Both the position numbers and the translations under genes were made by a program. From positions 1 to 8,357 of the forward strand of contig CAIUZU010000186.1 of the NCBI GenBank assembly GCA_903903705.1: a DNA stretch of 8,357 bases. The letters run 5' to 3'. A model generated the notes under the pieces. The model did no database searches, had not been told where the DNA came from, and worked only from the letters and a program-made list of their open reading frames with translations. Shown here one piece after another: positions 1 to 6,647 of the stretch (position 1 is its first letter; the number at the start of each line of letters is the position of its first letter). Source of the DNA: an uncultured Helicobacteraceae bacterium. GTDB taxonomy: Bacteria > Campylobacterota > Campylobacteria > Campylobacterales > Sulfurimonadaceae.

Positions 1-2421
1 ATACCCATTTGGAAAATTTTCTTGGATATATGCTTCACTCATCGGTTTTGCCTTGCCATTTTCTAGCAAATAAGGAAAAATTACAAAATATCTATTTTGA
101 AGATTTGTATATCTGCTTATATCTTCGCCTTTTAACATTGGTTTTAGAAGTCCATTCTCAACTTCTACAATTTTTTCAAGAGCTTTTGAATAAAGCCCTT
201 TGGCAGTTTGTAAAAGCAGATAAATATCATCGGCACTTGTCTGAATACCTGTAAAAATTCTGTCAAAAACATCTTTCACTACTAAAGGCTGTTGTTTTAT
301 TTTTTCTAGTACTTTTGAAGTATCTTGATTTGAAAGATTCCATTTTTCACTACTTAATTTTTCATAGTTTATTGTGTCATATTCAAAAAGTTTAAAAATA
401 TCTTTTGGACTGATTGATTTAAAATTTAACTTTTGATTGTCATGTGAAAGAGTGATGATACATGTATAAGTTGAGGCATCCTCAAAAACCATTTCACTGC
501 CGAAATGTAGCAAACTCTCAACGGCTCTGTTATCTGCCAAAAATCCTCTTAAACCGCTTCCAAAATCAGATATGAGAAATTTGTGAGGCAAGATATAGCT
601 AAGTTTTCCAGTAGGCTTTAACATGCCAAAGCTCATCTCTAAAAAGAGTGCGTACAAATCATAATTGCCCGTTGCTGATTTGTACTTTGCTTCATAAAGT
701 TTTGCTTCATCTTCATAGTTGCTTTTTAGCCCTTGAACTCTCACATACGGCGGATTGCCGATAACCACATCAAAACTTCCCTCTTCAAAGGGCATTTCTA
801 AAAGCGAATTTGCGCAGACTATTTTCTCCGCCAAACTTGTCAGCTCTCTTCCTCTGTGAGCCGTTCTAAGCCACAAAGAGAGTTTTGCTATCTCAACTGC
901 ATCTTCGTTGATGTCCACGCCGTAGAGGTTGTGTTCTAGTATCTCTTTTTCTATCTCGTAACCCAAAGTCAAGTCCTCAAAAGGCAGAAGCATATCTCGC
1001 ACGAGAGTGTGTTCTTTTATGAGAAACTCCAACGCTTGGTTTAGAAATGCTCCACTTCCGCATGCTGGGTCTAAAATCTTTAGGTTTGTGAGCCATTCGC
1101 GGTAGGTAAGGATATTTTGTTTATGTGCTTGTTCTGCTTTTGTGAGTTTTTTTGGATTTTTTGGCGAGGTTAAAACCTCACTTCCAAAGAGTTCTTTTTT
1201 CTTATCTTCGCAAAGTTTTCCTAAAGTGTTATCGACTATGTAGCGAGTGATGTACTCTGGAGTGTAAAACACGCCGTCTTTTTTTCTCTTACCCTGTTTT
1301 TTGTCAAAGTCCGCATTGTCGATGTTGGCTTGTATCTCTTCTAAGTCCGTCAAGCTCTGCTCAAATATGTGCCCGAGTATGTTTACGCTTATCTCGCTTG
1401 CAAAGTCATAATCGCTGAGTTTTTGCGCTTCCATATTGAGAACTTCATCATCTATGACAAGGCTGTCAAGTAGCTCATCTTTTGCGAAAAGTCCGCCGTT
1501 GTATTTTGGGATGCCCAGCTTCTCATTTCCCTCGTTTATGGCGTTAAAGTAAAATTTGTAGATATCGTAAAGTGCGTAAGAGGTGAACTTTTGCCATTTA
1601 AACTCCTCTCTTATCTCTTTGATGGTGTTGTGGCGAAGCAGCCCTCGGTCTTCTGCAAAGAGTATAAAGATGATGCGGTCGCAGAGCTTTTGGGTAAGAC
1701 GGAGCAGGGTGGATTTTTCCATCGGAAGTGAGGCTTTAGCCTCGCCCGTATTTGGCGGGACTAAAGTCCCACTTCCGGAATAATTGTTTTTTACTATATT
1801 TTCAAAGAGATGGTTTCTAAAGATACTAAAATCACGATAAAGCTCTTTTGAGATTTGCAGCTCGAAGTTTGCCGACTTCTCTTTTAGTTTGAGAGGTAAG
1901 CCATCTTTTATGCTCTCAAAACTTAGCAGAAGATGAAGTTTTTTAAACTCATCGTATGTTAGATAAAAGAGGTTAAAGTTCTCATAAGCGGTTTTTTTAT
2001 CTATGTAAAACCTTAGCTCGTCAAAGTTTGAGATGATGATGTACTTTGAGTTTGAGTGAGAGTTGTGGTAGTTAAAGGCTTGAGTCTCTATGGCATCTAG
2101 ATTTTTACTTTTTTGGTCTTTTAGCTCTATGATACCGATAATTTCACCATTTACATATATAACGCCGTCTGCTTTTTTGGAGTCCGTTTCGTTCTTCTTT
2201 TCTCGCTCAAGATTGAAGTTTTGAGGGTTTGTGTTGTCAAGCGTGTAGCCTAAACACTCCTCAAAGATATCGTGCAGAAAACCGTCTTGGTATTTTTCCT
2301 CTTTTACTGTTTTTATAAACTCTACTTTTGCCAAATAGTTTTGATAAGCACTCCAGCGTTTTGCAACTAAAGATTCATCTTGTTTATATGTTTTGAGAAT
2401 TGAAGCTTGAAATATAGACAA
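1..2421 (-). CDS. Type IIG restriction-modification enzyme, Eco57I-like (partial, 3' end outside window)
   Basis: This single polypeptide probably both cleaves DNA and methylates adenine N6 at a specific site. The frame is open for 807 codons and runs off the left edge. Domains in order: a PD-(D/E)XK nuclease core (D85, then E99-L-K101); a helical connector containing FAEDRGLL; YTPEYITRYIV leading to SAM-binding motif I, DPACGSGAF, at residues 451-459; catalytic motif IV, NPPYVR, at 556-561; then, from about residue 648, a region resembling the TaqI-like C-terminal specificity domain (LKPMLKGEDISRY, FVIFPYLLENGK). The start is TTG at 2421: an in-frame TAG lies two codons upstream, AAAGG sits 7 nt upstream, and no in-frame ATG occurs before about residue 234. 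The linker peptides at residues about 216-233 and 413-420 are encoded by hairpin repeats. GC content falls over the last 480 nt. No separate methylase or specificity gene is visible, as expected for a bifunctional IIG enzyme. The recognition sequence cannot be predicted. Confidence 0.93.
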   Translation of the reverse strand, partial: MSIFQASILKTYKQDESLVAKRWSAYQNYLAKVEFIKTVKEEKYQDGFLHDIFEECLGYTLDNTNPQNFNLEREKKNETDSKKADGVIYVNGEIIGIIELKDQKSKNLDAIETQAFNYHNSHSNSKYIIISNFDELRFYIDKKTAYENFNLFYLTYDEFKKLHLLLSFESIKDGLPLKLKEKSANFELQISKELYRDFSIFRNHLFENIVKNNYSGSGTLVPPNTGEAKASLPMEKSTLLRLTQKLCDRIIFILFAEDRGLLRHNTIKEIREEFKWQKFTSYALYDIYKFYFNAINEGNEKLGIPKYNGGLFAKDELLDSLVIDDEVLNMEAQKLSDYDFASEISVNILGHIFEQSLTDLEEIQANIDNADFDKKQGKRKKDGVFYTPEYITRYIVDNTLGKLCEDKKKELFGSEVLTSPKNPKKLTKAEQAHKQNILTYREWLTNLKILDPACGSGAFLNQALEFLIKEHTLVRDMLLPFEDLTLGYEIEKEILEHNLYGVDINEDAVEIAKLSLWLRTAHRGRELTSLAEKIVCANSLLEMPFEEGSFDVVIGNPPYVRVQGLKSNYEDEAKLYEAKYKSATGNYDLYALFLEMSFGMLKPTGKLSYILPHKFLISDFGSGLRGFLADNRAVESLLHFGSEMVFEDASTYTCIITLSHDNQKLNFKSISPKDIFKLFEYDTINYEKLSSEKWNLSNQDTSKVLEKIKQQPLVVKDVFDRIFTGIQTSADDIYLLLQTAKGLYSKALEKIVEVENGLLKPMLKGEDISRYTNLQNRYFVIFPYLLENGKAKPMSEAYIQENFPNGY
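1163..1185 (-). repeat. Single copy of the same hairpin repeat
   Basis: Read on the minus strand, this has the same GGAAGT head, a 5-bp stem GAGGT/ACCTC around a TTTA loop, and the same GCC tail as the arms at 1723-1777, followed by AAA as in one of those arms. It is translated as GSEVLTSP (residues about 413-420), in the same codon phase as the other copy, in a linker just upstream of methylase motif I. The other two minus-strand phases would meet stops (TAA or TGA). No inverted partner is visible beside it. Confidence 0.75.
1723..1777. repeat. REPIN-like inverted pair of hairpin repeats inside the restriction gene
   Basis: Two 24-nt arms, 1723-1746 and 1754-1777, lie in inverted orientation around a 7-nt centre and match at 20 of 24 positions. 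Each arm is itself a small hairpin: a constant GGAAGT head, a 5-bp stem, a TTTA loop and a GCC tail. The left arm (read on +) has stem GAGGC/GCCTC. The right arm (read on -) has stem GGGAC/GTCCC. All four mismatches between arms are paired changes that keep both stems intact. The element is translated in the host frame as a short Gly/Ser/Pro/Ala-rich stretch, residues about 216-233, between the nuclease and helical domains. The other two minus-strand frames of the element hit stops. The architecture resembles REPINs mobilised by RAYT (REP-associated tyrosine transposase) enzymes; no such transposase lies in the window. Confidence 0.8.
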
Positions 2422-2428
2422 TATCTAA

Positions 2429-2433
2429 CCTTT
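2429..2433 (-). promoter_or_regulatory. Ribosome binding site that decides the TTG start of the restriction gene
   Basis: AAAGG on the minus strand lies 7 nt before TTG at 2421. An in-frame TAG at 2427-2425 rules out any earlier start, and ATA is the only codon between them. This is the main support for a non-ATG start. Confidence 0.6.
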
Positions 2434-2442
2434 AAAAATATT

Positions 2443-2470
2443 TTTATCAAATTTACCTAAAACATAACAA
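2443..2470 (-). promoter_or_regulatory. Weak candidate sigma70-type promoter for the restriction gene
   Basis: On the minus strand, TTGTTA (2470-2465) and GATAAA (2448-2443) are 16 nt apart, which would give a short leader before TTG at 2421. The surrounding 106-nt gap between arsC and the restriction gene is very AT-rich, so such matches arise easily by chance. It is the only gap in which a separate promoter for the restriction gene could sit without lying inside a coding region. Confidence 0.22.
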
Positions 2471-2527
2471 ACTAAAGTTGAAAGATTAGAACCTTTTATA
2501 TAAATTTTTATGACTTATAATAGCAGT

Positions 2528-2884
2528 TTAAACTTCATCTAAAAATTTTATAATTTTCTCAGTAGGGCGTCCGATAATTGCTCTATCACCTTTGATAATT
2601 ACAGGACGTTCGATAAGTTTTGGGTGCTTAGCCATCGCTAAAATCAGCTTATTCTCATCAAGCTCATCTGCTAGATTTAGCTCTGTATATAACTCCTCTT
2701 TTGTTCTCATTAGCTCTCTTGCAGATACGCCAAGCATTTTTAAAACTTCTCTAATTTGCATCTCATTAGGGGAATCTTCCAGATACTTAACTACGCTAGT
2801 CTCATATTCGCCGCTGTTTAAGATCTCCATTGCCTCACGGGATTTTGAGCATTTTGGATTATGCCAAATTGTAATTTCACTCAT
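2528..2884 (-). CDS. arsC: ArsC-family arsenate reductase (glutaredoxin-linked type)
   Basis: Small cytosolic thioredoxin-fold protein of 118 aa, close to the usual family length. It probably reduces arsenate to arsenite using glutathione/glutaredoxin. The N-terminal HNPKCSKSR places the catalytic cysteine at Cys12. Arg60, Arg93 (IERPVI) and Arg106 (IGRP) align by position with the substrate-binding arginines of plasmid R773 ArsC (Arg60, 94, 107), so the active site looks complete. The ATG at 2884 has a strong AAAAGGAG site 7 nt upstream. It follows the Cys-rich gene by 41 nt in the same direction and may be read through from the uptake operon. No arsB/acr3 exporter or arsR regulator is nearby, so a general YfgD-like role cannot be excluded. 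Spx is less likely because it normally has a CXXC or other redox motif and no such arginine set. Confidence 0.87.
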   Translation of the reverse strand: MSEITIWHNPKCSKSREAMEILNSGEYETSVVKYLEDSPNEMQIREVLKMLGVSARELMRTKEELYTELNLADELDENKLILAMAKHPKLIERPVIIKGDRAIIGRPTEKIIKFLDEV

Positions 2885-2925
2885 TTTTTAACTCCTTTTA
2901 TCTGATGTTGGAGTATATAATATTC

Positions 2926-3351
2926 CTACTTAGCTATCTTACACCCGCTCATGATTTTCTTCCAATCAAGGTCAAAGTTCTTTTTCACATACGCTTTATG
3001 ATGAGGTACGGTGCATTTTGAGCAATCTTGATGGATAAAAGCACCGTGTGAGAGCTTAGACCCGTTGTTTATATCACATTTGCTAAGAATCTTCATACCG
3101 TTATACTCATCAAGCCCCTCATCGTCAAATCTGAAATTCGGGCATCCGCAAAGGTAGCAGTTAAGCTTCTCCATCTCGTGGCATTTCTTGTTATCTTTGT
3201 AAAGCGGACAAAAATCAATCTCCTCTTTTGTCATATTTTCATACTCAAAGTAGTTGATTATTTCATCTTCGCCAAATCCGTTTACTACAAGTTTATCGAC
3301 GATTTTTTTATGTTTTGCACCGTGTGTTTCAAACCACTCTTCGTAACTCAT
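2926..3351 (-). CDS. Small cysteine-rich, probably metal-binding protein
   Basis: 141 aa with no signal peptide or membrane segment, so probably cytoplasmic. It has nine cysteines (48, 57, 65, 68, 70, 92, 110, 113, 137). The core pattern is FCPLY, then KKCHEM, then NCYLCGCPNF, and later DCSKCTVPHH. This resembles, from memory, the cysteine-rich small domain family (Pfam zf-like, PF04071), thought to bind metal; that assignment needs a profile search. Residues 1-45 are acidic/helical and lack cysteines. The ATG overlaps the ycaO stop (ATGA), with GAGGAG 9 nt upstream, so translation is coupled to YcaO and the two proteins are probably needed together. Its position behind a metal-chelate uptake operon fits a role in handling a metal, corrinoid or Fe-S cargo. 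Actual function is unknown. Confidence 0.85.
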   Translation of the reverse strand: MSYEEWFETHGAKHKKIVDKLVVNGFGEDEIINYFEYENMTKEEIDFCPLYKDNKKCHEMEKLNCYLCGCPNFRFDDEGLDEYNGMKILSKCDINNGSKLSHGAFIHQDCSKCTVPHHKAYVKKNFDLDWKKIMSGCKIAK

Positions 3352-4970
3352 AAAATCATACTCCTCTTTTTAAGCTCCAGCCTGTCGTACATCGCTAACA
3401 TGTTATAGTAGTCGTTATGAAGTGTTATATCTATCAAAAACTCTTCACCTGCAATGATGCCTCTTGCCTTCTCAACTCTCTCCTGAGTGAAAACATTAAA
3501 CAGTGCCTCTTTATACTCCCTGAAATTTTCGCCGTTTTCATCCATGCGGATAAGCTCTGCGACAACATGTCCAAGTCTGTTTTCTCTATTTTGCAAAAGC
3601 TCCAACGCCTGTTCATTCTCGCCTAAGAGCAGATAGATCTGCGCTTTAAACTCCGCCATCGTAAAACTCTCTTTAAAGATAACACCGATATATTTACCCA
3701 TGTCAAGCGACTCGTCTAGTCCCTCAATAAGCTCTAAAATCTCCTCTGCATCCTGCTCTGCAAAGTTTAAAACCATATCACGAATCTTTTTTCCGCTGTT
3801 TTTGTTGTTATAGATAAGGTCTTCCATCGGATAAACCTCTGAGATGCTCGGGATGAGTATTTGGCAAGAGTAAAATCCAAGATAGTCATACTCTCTCATG
3901 TAAATCTCTTTTTCCATCTCTTTGGCAATTTTGACTAAAAAGTCAAACTCGTTTTCTGTTCCAGCTCCGTTATATTCCCATGATTTGTACTCAAAACTCT
4001 TTTTAGAGCTTAAAAAAGCAAATCCGAGCTTTCCGTTTGAGTCTACAAAATGCGATTCCAAGTTGAAACTATCCGATACTATGCTCATATCAAACGTCGG
4101 AATCTCAAACGCATCAAGCTCATCTAGGTTGCGTCCCTGCATAAGCTCAGTCATCGTTCTCTCTAAACTCACTTCAACTATGGGATGTGCTCCAAACGAT
4201 ACAAAAAGGGTGGAATTTTTTGGGTTTATCAGAGAGATAGCCGTTACGGGAAAGACTCCGCCAAGCGATGCGTCAAGCACCTCTACGATGTAACCATGAG
4301 CCTTAATAGCTTCTACATCGCTATAAACTTTTTGAAACGATTTGACTCTCTCATCGGGAAATTTCGGCAGAGCGTAACCGTTTTTGATAATCTCAAGTTT
4401 TGCATATCTCTCATAGATCTCGCTGAGTGCTTGAACCTGTGCCTCTTTTGGAGTGTTTCCGGTTGCAAGTCCGTTACTTACATAGAGATTGTTTAAAATG
4501 TTTAGAGGAAAATATACTCTCTCGCCGCTAGAGTGTTTTACAAACCCAAGTGCAACGATTTTATCTTCAAAATCGCTGTTAAAGTCCACCAAATCCTCAC
4601 CGTCAAGTTCACCGTTTGGATCATACATATAAAGAAGCTCTTCGTTTAAAAACTCTCCGTCAAACTCAAAATGTACTTCATCGGGATAATATTTTCTCTT
4701 TGGCAGATAAAAGTCGCTAAAGAAGTTGTTTGTCTGCAGCCGCTCGATATACTCGCCCAAAGCACTTGCCATTGACGCCTCGGCAACAACCCCTTTTCCG
4801 TTTGAGTAGATATGATTTGGCGCTTCATGTGAGCTTAGATTGACAGAGTAGCAGTTTTGAAGCGGATGCTTAGTTTGAGAAAATGTAGTTTTACAGCCTA
4901 CGTCTTCTAAAACCTTTTGCATTTTTGATATCGACTCCTCAAGCGGAGCGGTTTTTGATAAGAGATTCAC
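3348..4970 (-). CDS. ycaO: YcaO protein (ATP-dependent; E. coli YcaO / RimO-accessory type)
   Basis: 540 aa, similar in size to E. coli YcaO (586 aa) and larger than a bare YcaO domain. YcaO proteins phosphorylate backbone amides with ATP to make azolines or thioamides; E. coli YcaO is linked to RimO-dependent methylthiolation of ribosomal protein S12. Visible ATP/Mg signatures are GEYIER (72-77), NGLATGNT (166-173), QALSEIYERY (180-189) and an Arg/Glu/Gln-rich helix LERTMTELMQGR (269-280). The C-terminal third (about 380-540) is helical, with a TPR-like YLLLGENEQALELLQ near 446-460. It ends KKRSMIL, without the PxPxP tail of azoline synthetases. The start is GTG at 4970, sharing one base with the permease stop (TAGTG), with AGGA 7 nt upstream. 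It overlaps the Cys-rich gene by 4 nt. The fusion of a YcaO gene to a chelate-uptake operon is the odd point. The target is unknown. Confidence 0.92.
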   Translation of the reverse strand: MNLLSKTAPLEESISKMQKVLEDVGCKTTFSQTKHPLQNCYSVNLSSHEAPNHIYSNGKGVVAEASMASALGEYIERLQTNNFFSDFYLPKRKYYPDEVHFEFDGEFLNEELLYMYDPNGELDGEDLVDFNSDFEDKIVALGFVKHSSGERVYFPLNILNNLYVSNGLATGNTPKEAQVQALSEIYERYAKLEIIKNGYALPKFPDERVKSFQKVYSDVEAIKAHGYIVEVLDASLGGVFPVTAISLINPKNSTLFVSFGAHPIVEVSLERTMTELMQGRNLDELDAFEIPTFDMSIVSDSFNLESHFVDSNGKLGFAFLSSKKSFEYKSWEYNGAGTENEFDFLVKIAKEMEKEIYMREYDYLGFYSCQILIPSISEVYPMEDLIYNNKNSGKKIRDMVLNFAEQDAEEILELIEGLDESLDMGKYIGVIFKESFTMAEFKAQIYLLLGENEQALELLQNRENRLGHVVAELIRMDENGENFREYKEALFNVFTQERVEKARGIIAGEEFLIDITLHNDYYNMLAMYDRLELKKRSMIL

Positions 4971-5929
4971 TATTTTTTCCTGATGATAAGATATATAAAA
5001 AACGGTCCGCCGATGAGTGCCGTGACTATTCCGATAGGCAGTTCGCTTTGCGTTTGTATGCTTCGTGTAATTGTGTCACAAAAAACAAGAAAAAAACCGC
5101 CAAATAGTGCAGTTTTTATAATTCGCCCATTTATGGCTGATGGGTAGATTTTTGAGATGATATGAGGCGTTATAAGCCCTACAAAGCCGATAGGTCCGCT
5201 AATGCTCACAAGCGTACCGATAGCAAAAGAGGAGATGCCAAGAAGCAGATAGGTTATTTTTTTCGTATTTAGCCCTTTTAGTTTCGCACTCTCATCAGAG
5301 ATGCCTAAAAGCTGAAGCTCAAATCTGTACATATAGACGACCATCACCAAGATAAGGGCGATAAATCCCACAACCATAGGGCTTTGCCACCCGATAACGG
5401 AGAGAGAACCCATGGTAAAGCGGATAAGCATATCGTTTTGGATGGCACTCCCTAGATAGAAAATTATCATAAGCGTCGAAGTATAAAAAAGCGAGAGAGC
5501 GATTCCCAAAAGCAGAAGCGACTCATGCTGTGCATTTTTCAAAAATTTTGAAAAGTAAAGAAGAAGTGCTACGGTAAAAGCAGCTCCTAAAAATCCAAAG
5601 AGATTAACAGCCGTTATGCCGAAAATCAAACTTCCAAGTCCAAGTTTTATGGCGATTCCTGCCCCCAAAACCGCACCGCTTGATATGCCCAAAGTGTAAG
5701 GAGTCATAAGCGCATTGCGAAATAGAGTTTGAAACAAAAGTCCGCTAAGAGCGAGGATTGCTCCTGCAGAAAAAGCAAAAAGAAGACGAGGCAGACGAAT
5801 GTCAAAAAAGATGGACGAGCTAAGAGTGGAGAGATCTAAAATCTCGTTTAACTTAAGTTCTACCGCACCGATAAAAGAGGAAATAACAAAAACGGCAACT
5901 AAAAAAATCCATACTAAAAACCTACTCAT
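4970..5929 (-). CDS. FecCD/BtuC-family ABC transporter permease
   Basis: Inner-membrane permease of 319 aa, the normal family length, with about ten hydrophobic segments. It forms the channel of a type II importer for cobalamin, ferric siderophore or heme. Family landmarks are RLPRLL (45-50), the loop LFRNALMTPYTLGISSGAVLGA region (69-90), FTMGSLSVIGW (171-181), GPIGFVGLITPHI (245-257) and ELPIGIVTALIGGPFF (296-311). The usual NPLADP in the second landmark is NALMTP here, and the residue after the TPHI helix is Ser rather than the common Arg. The ATG at 5929 lies 8 nt inside the ATPase gene, and the stop TAG shares its G with the GTG of ycaO, so both ends are translationally coupled. It works with the ATPase at 5922-6647 and the binding protein at 6644-7450. 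Substrate cannot be read from sequence. Confidence 0.94.
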   Translation of the reverse strand: MSRFLVWIFLVAVFVISSFIGAVELKLNEILDLSTLSSSIFFDIRLPRLLFAFSAGAILALSGLLFQTLFRNALMTPYTLGISSGAVLGAGIAIKLGLGSLIFGITAVNLFGFLGAAFTVALLLYFSKFLKNAQHESLLLLGIALSLFYTSTLMIIFYLGSAIQNDMLIRFTMGSLSVIGWQSPMVVGFIALILVMVVYMYRFELQLLGISDESAKLKGLNTKKITYLLLGISSFAIGTLVSISGPIGFVGLITPHIISKIYPSAINGRIIKTALFGGFFLVFCDTITRSIQTQSELPIGIVTALIGGPFFIYLIIRKK

Positions 5930-6647
5930 ACTTCACCGCCAATGAGTAAAACGGGGCTCCGTAAAGCTCTCTTAAAACCTCATCGTCAAAAAAGCCGTTG
6001 TCGTAAATACGGACTTTTTTATCTTTTATAAAAGCTATAGAATTGTCGACATAACATGCCAAATGCAGATCATGCGTGATAAGGATGACCTGATGCGTCT
6101 CTTTTAGCTTTTTTATATAATTTGCGATTACTTTTGAGTTGCATGGATCTAAGTTTGCAGTCGGCTCGTCAAAAATGATGATTTTACTCTGTTGCGAAAG
6201 TGCCGAGGCAATCATGGCAAGCTGCTGTTCTCCCGAACTCAGAGAGCTTAACGTGTGGCTTTTTAGATGTTCAAGCCCTAAGTGTTTTATATTCTCATAT
6301 GCTATTTCTTTATCCTCTTTTGAGTACTCAAAAAAGTTTTTCTTGTAAGCAAATCTCCCAAGCAGAACAAAATCATAAAGAGTTATAAACGAGTCGTAAA
6401 TTTCTAGTTTTGCAGGGATATAGGAGAGTGTTTTTGCTCTCTTTTGGGCAGATAGATCTTTGACATTTACCTCATCTATAACTATCTCTCCGTCGTACTC
6501 TATCAAAGAACAGATACAGCCCACAAGCGTACTTTTACCCGAACCGTTCGCACCGAGTATGCTCAGATGTGAAGCTATGGTTAGATCTATATCACTTAAG
6601 ATTATCTGTTTGCCGTAGCTGCATGTGAGTGATTTTAACTCTATCAT
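5922..6647 (-). CDS. ABC transporter ATP-binding protein (FecE/BtuD type)
   Basis: Cytoplasmic ATPase of 241 aa that would power the neighbouring permease. Walker A is GANGSGKST (32-40), the ABC signature is LSSGEQQ (136-142), Walker B is IIIFDEP (156-162) and the switch histidine is H192 in THD. The D-loop NLD is present. One key position is unusual: where family members usually read YIPQ (the Q-loop, contacting Mg/ATP and the permease), this protein reads YIPAKLEIY, placing Ala at residue 79. All other ATPase residues are intact, so activity is still likely. The ATG at 6647 overlaps the stop of the binding-protein gene (ATGA), and the 3' end overlaps the permease by 8 nt. It belongs to the chelate-uptake subset of importers by context and length. 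Confidence 0.94.
   Translation of the reverse strand: MIELKSLTCSYGKQIILSDIDLTIASHLSILGANGSGKSTLVGCICSLIEYDGEIVIDEVNVKDLSAQKRAKTLSYIPAKLEIYDSFITLYDFVLLGRFAYKKNFFEYSKEDKEIAYENIKHLGLEHLKSHTLSSLSSGEQQLAMIASALSQQSKIIIFDEPTANLDPCNSKVIANYIKKLKETHQVILITHDLHLACYVDNSIAFIKDKKVRIYDNGFFDDEVLRELYGAPFYSLAVKYE

Noticed and set aside
9..254. Plus-strand ORF of 81 codons at the left edge
   Set aside because: It is antisense to the specificity region of the restriction gene, with no recognisable domain. It looks like chance open frame in AT-rich DNA.
1583..1783. Plus-strand ORF of 66 codons reading through the palindromic element
   Set aside because: It is antisense to the restriction gene. Its C-terminus is only the reverse reading of the repeat, which is also open in that phase, so it carries no independent coding evidence.
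2434..2445. Perfect 12-nt palindrome AAAAATATTTTT upstream of the restriction gene, as a possible regulator operator
   Set aside because: It is composed only of A and T in a very AT-rich gap, and no C-protein or other regulator gene is present. Chance is the simpler explanation.
2499..2515. A/T-only inverted repeat after arsC as a transcription terminator
   Set aside because: The stem is about 5 A-T pairs with no G-C pairs and no clear T-run after a stable hairpin, so it is too weak to call.
2900..2925. TATTAT/TATATA-like boxes before arsC as a promoter
   Set aside because: No convincing -35 element at a proper distance, and the sequence is too AT-rich to separate from background.
3922..4496. 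Overlapping plus-strand ORFs of 123 and 103 codons
   Set aside because: They are shadows of the well-supported ycaO frame on the minus strand, with no recognisable protein features.
3348..4970. YcaO as the core of a RiPP (azole or thioamide peptide) gene cluster
   Set aside because: No precursor-peptide ORF, dehydrogenase, TfuA or E1-like partner is visible. Flanking genes overlap or nearly touch, and the protein lacks a PxPxP tail and resembles the E. coli YcaO type. A precursor elsewhere cannot be excluded.
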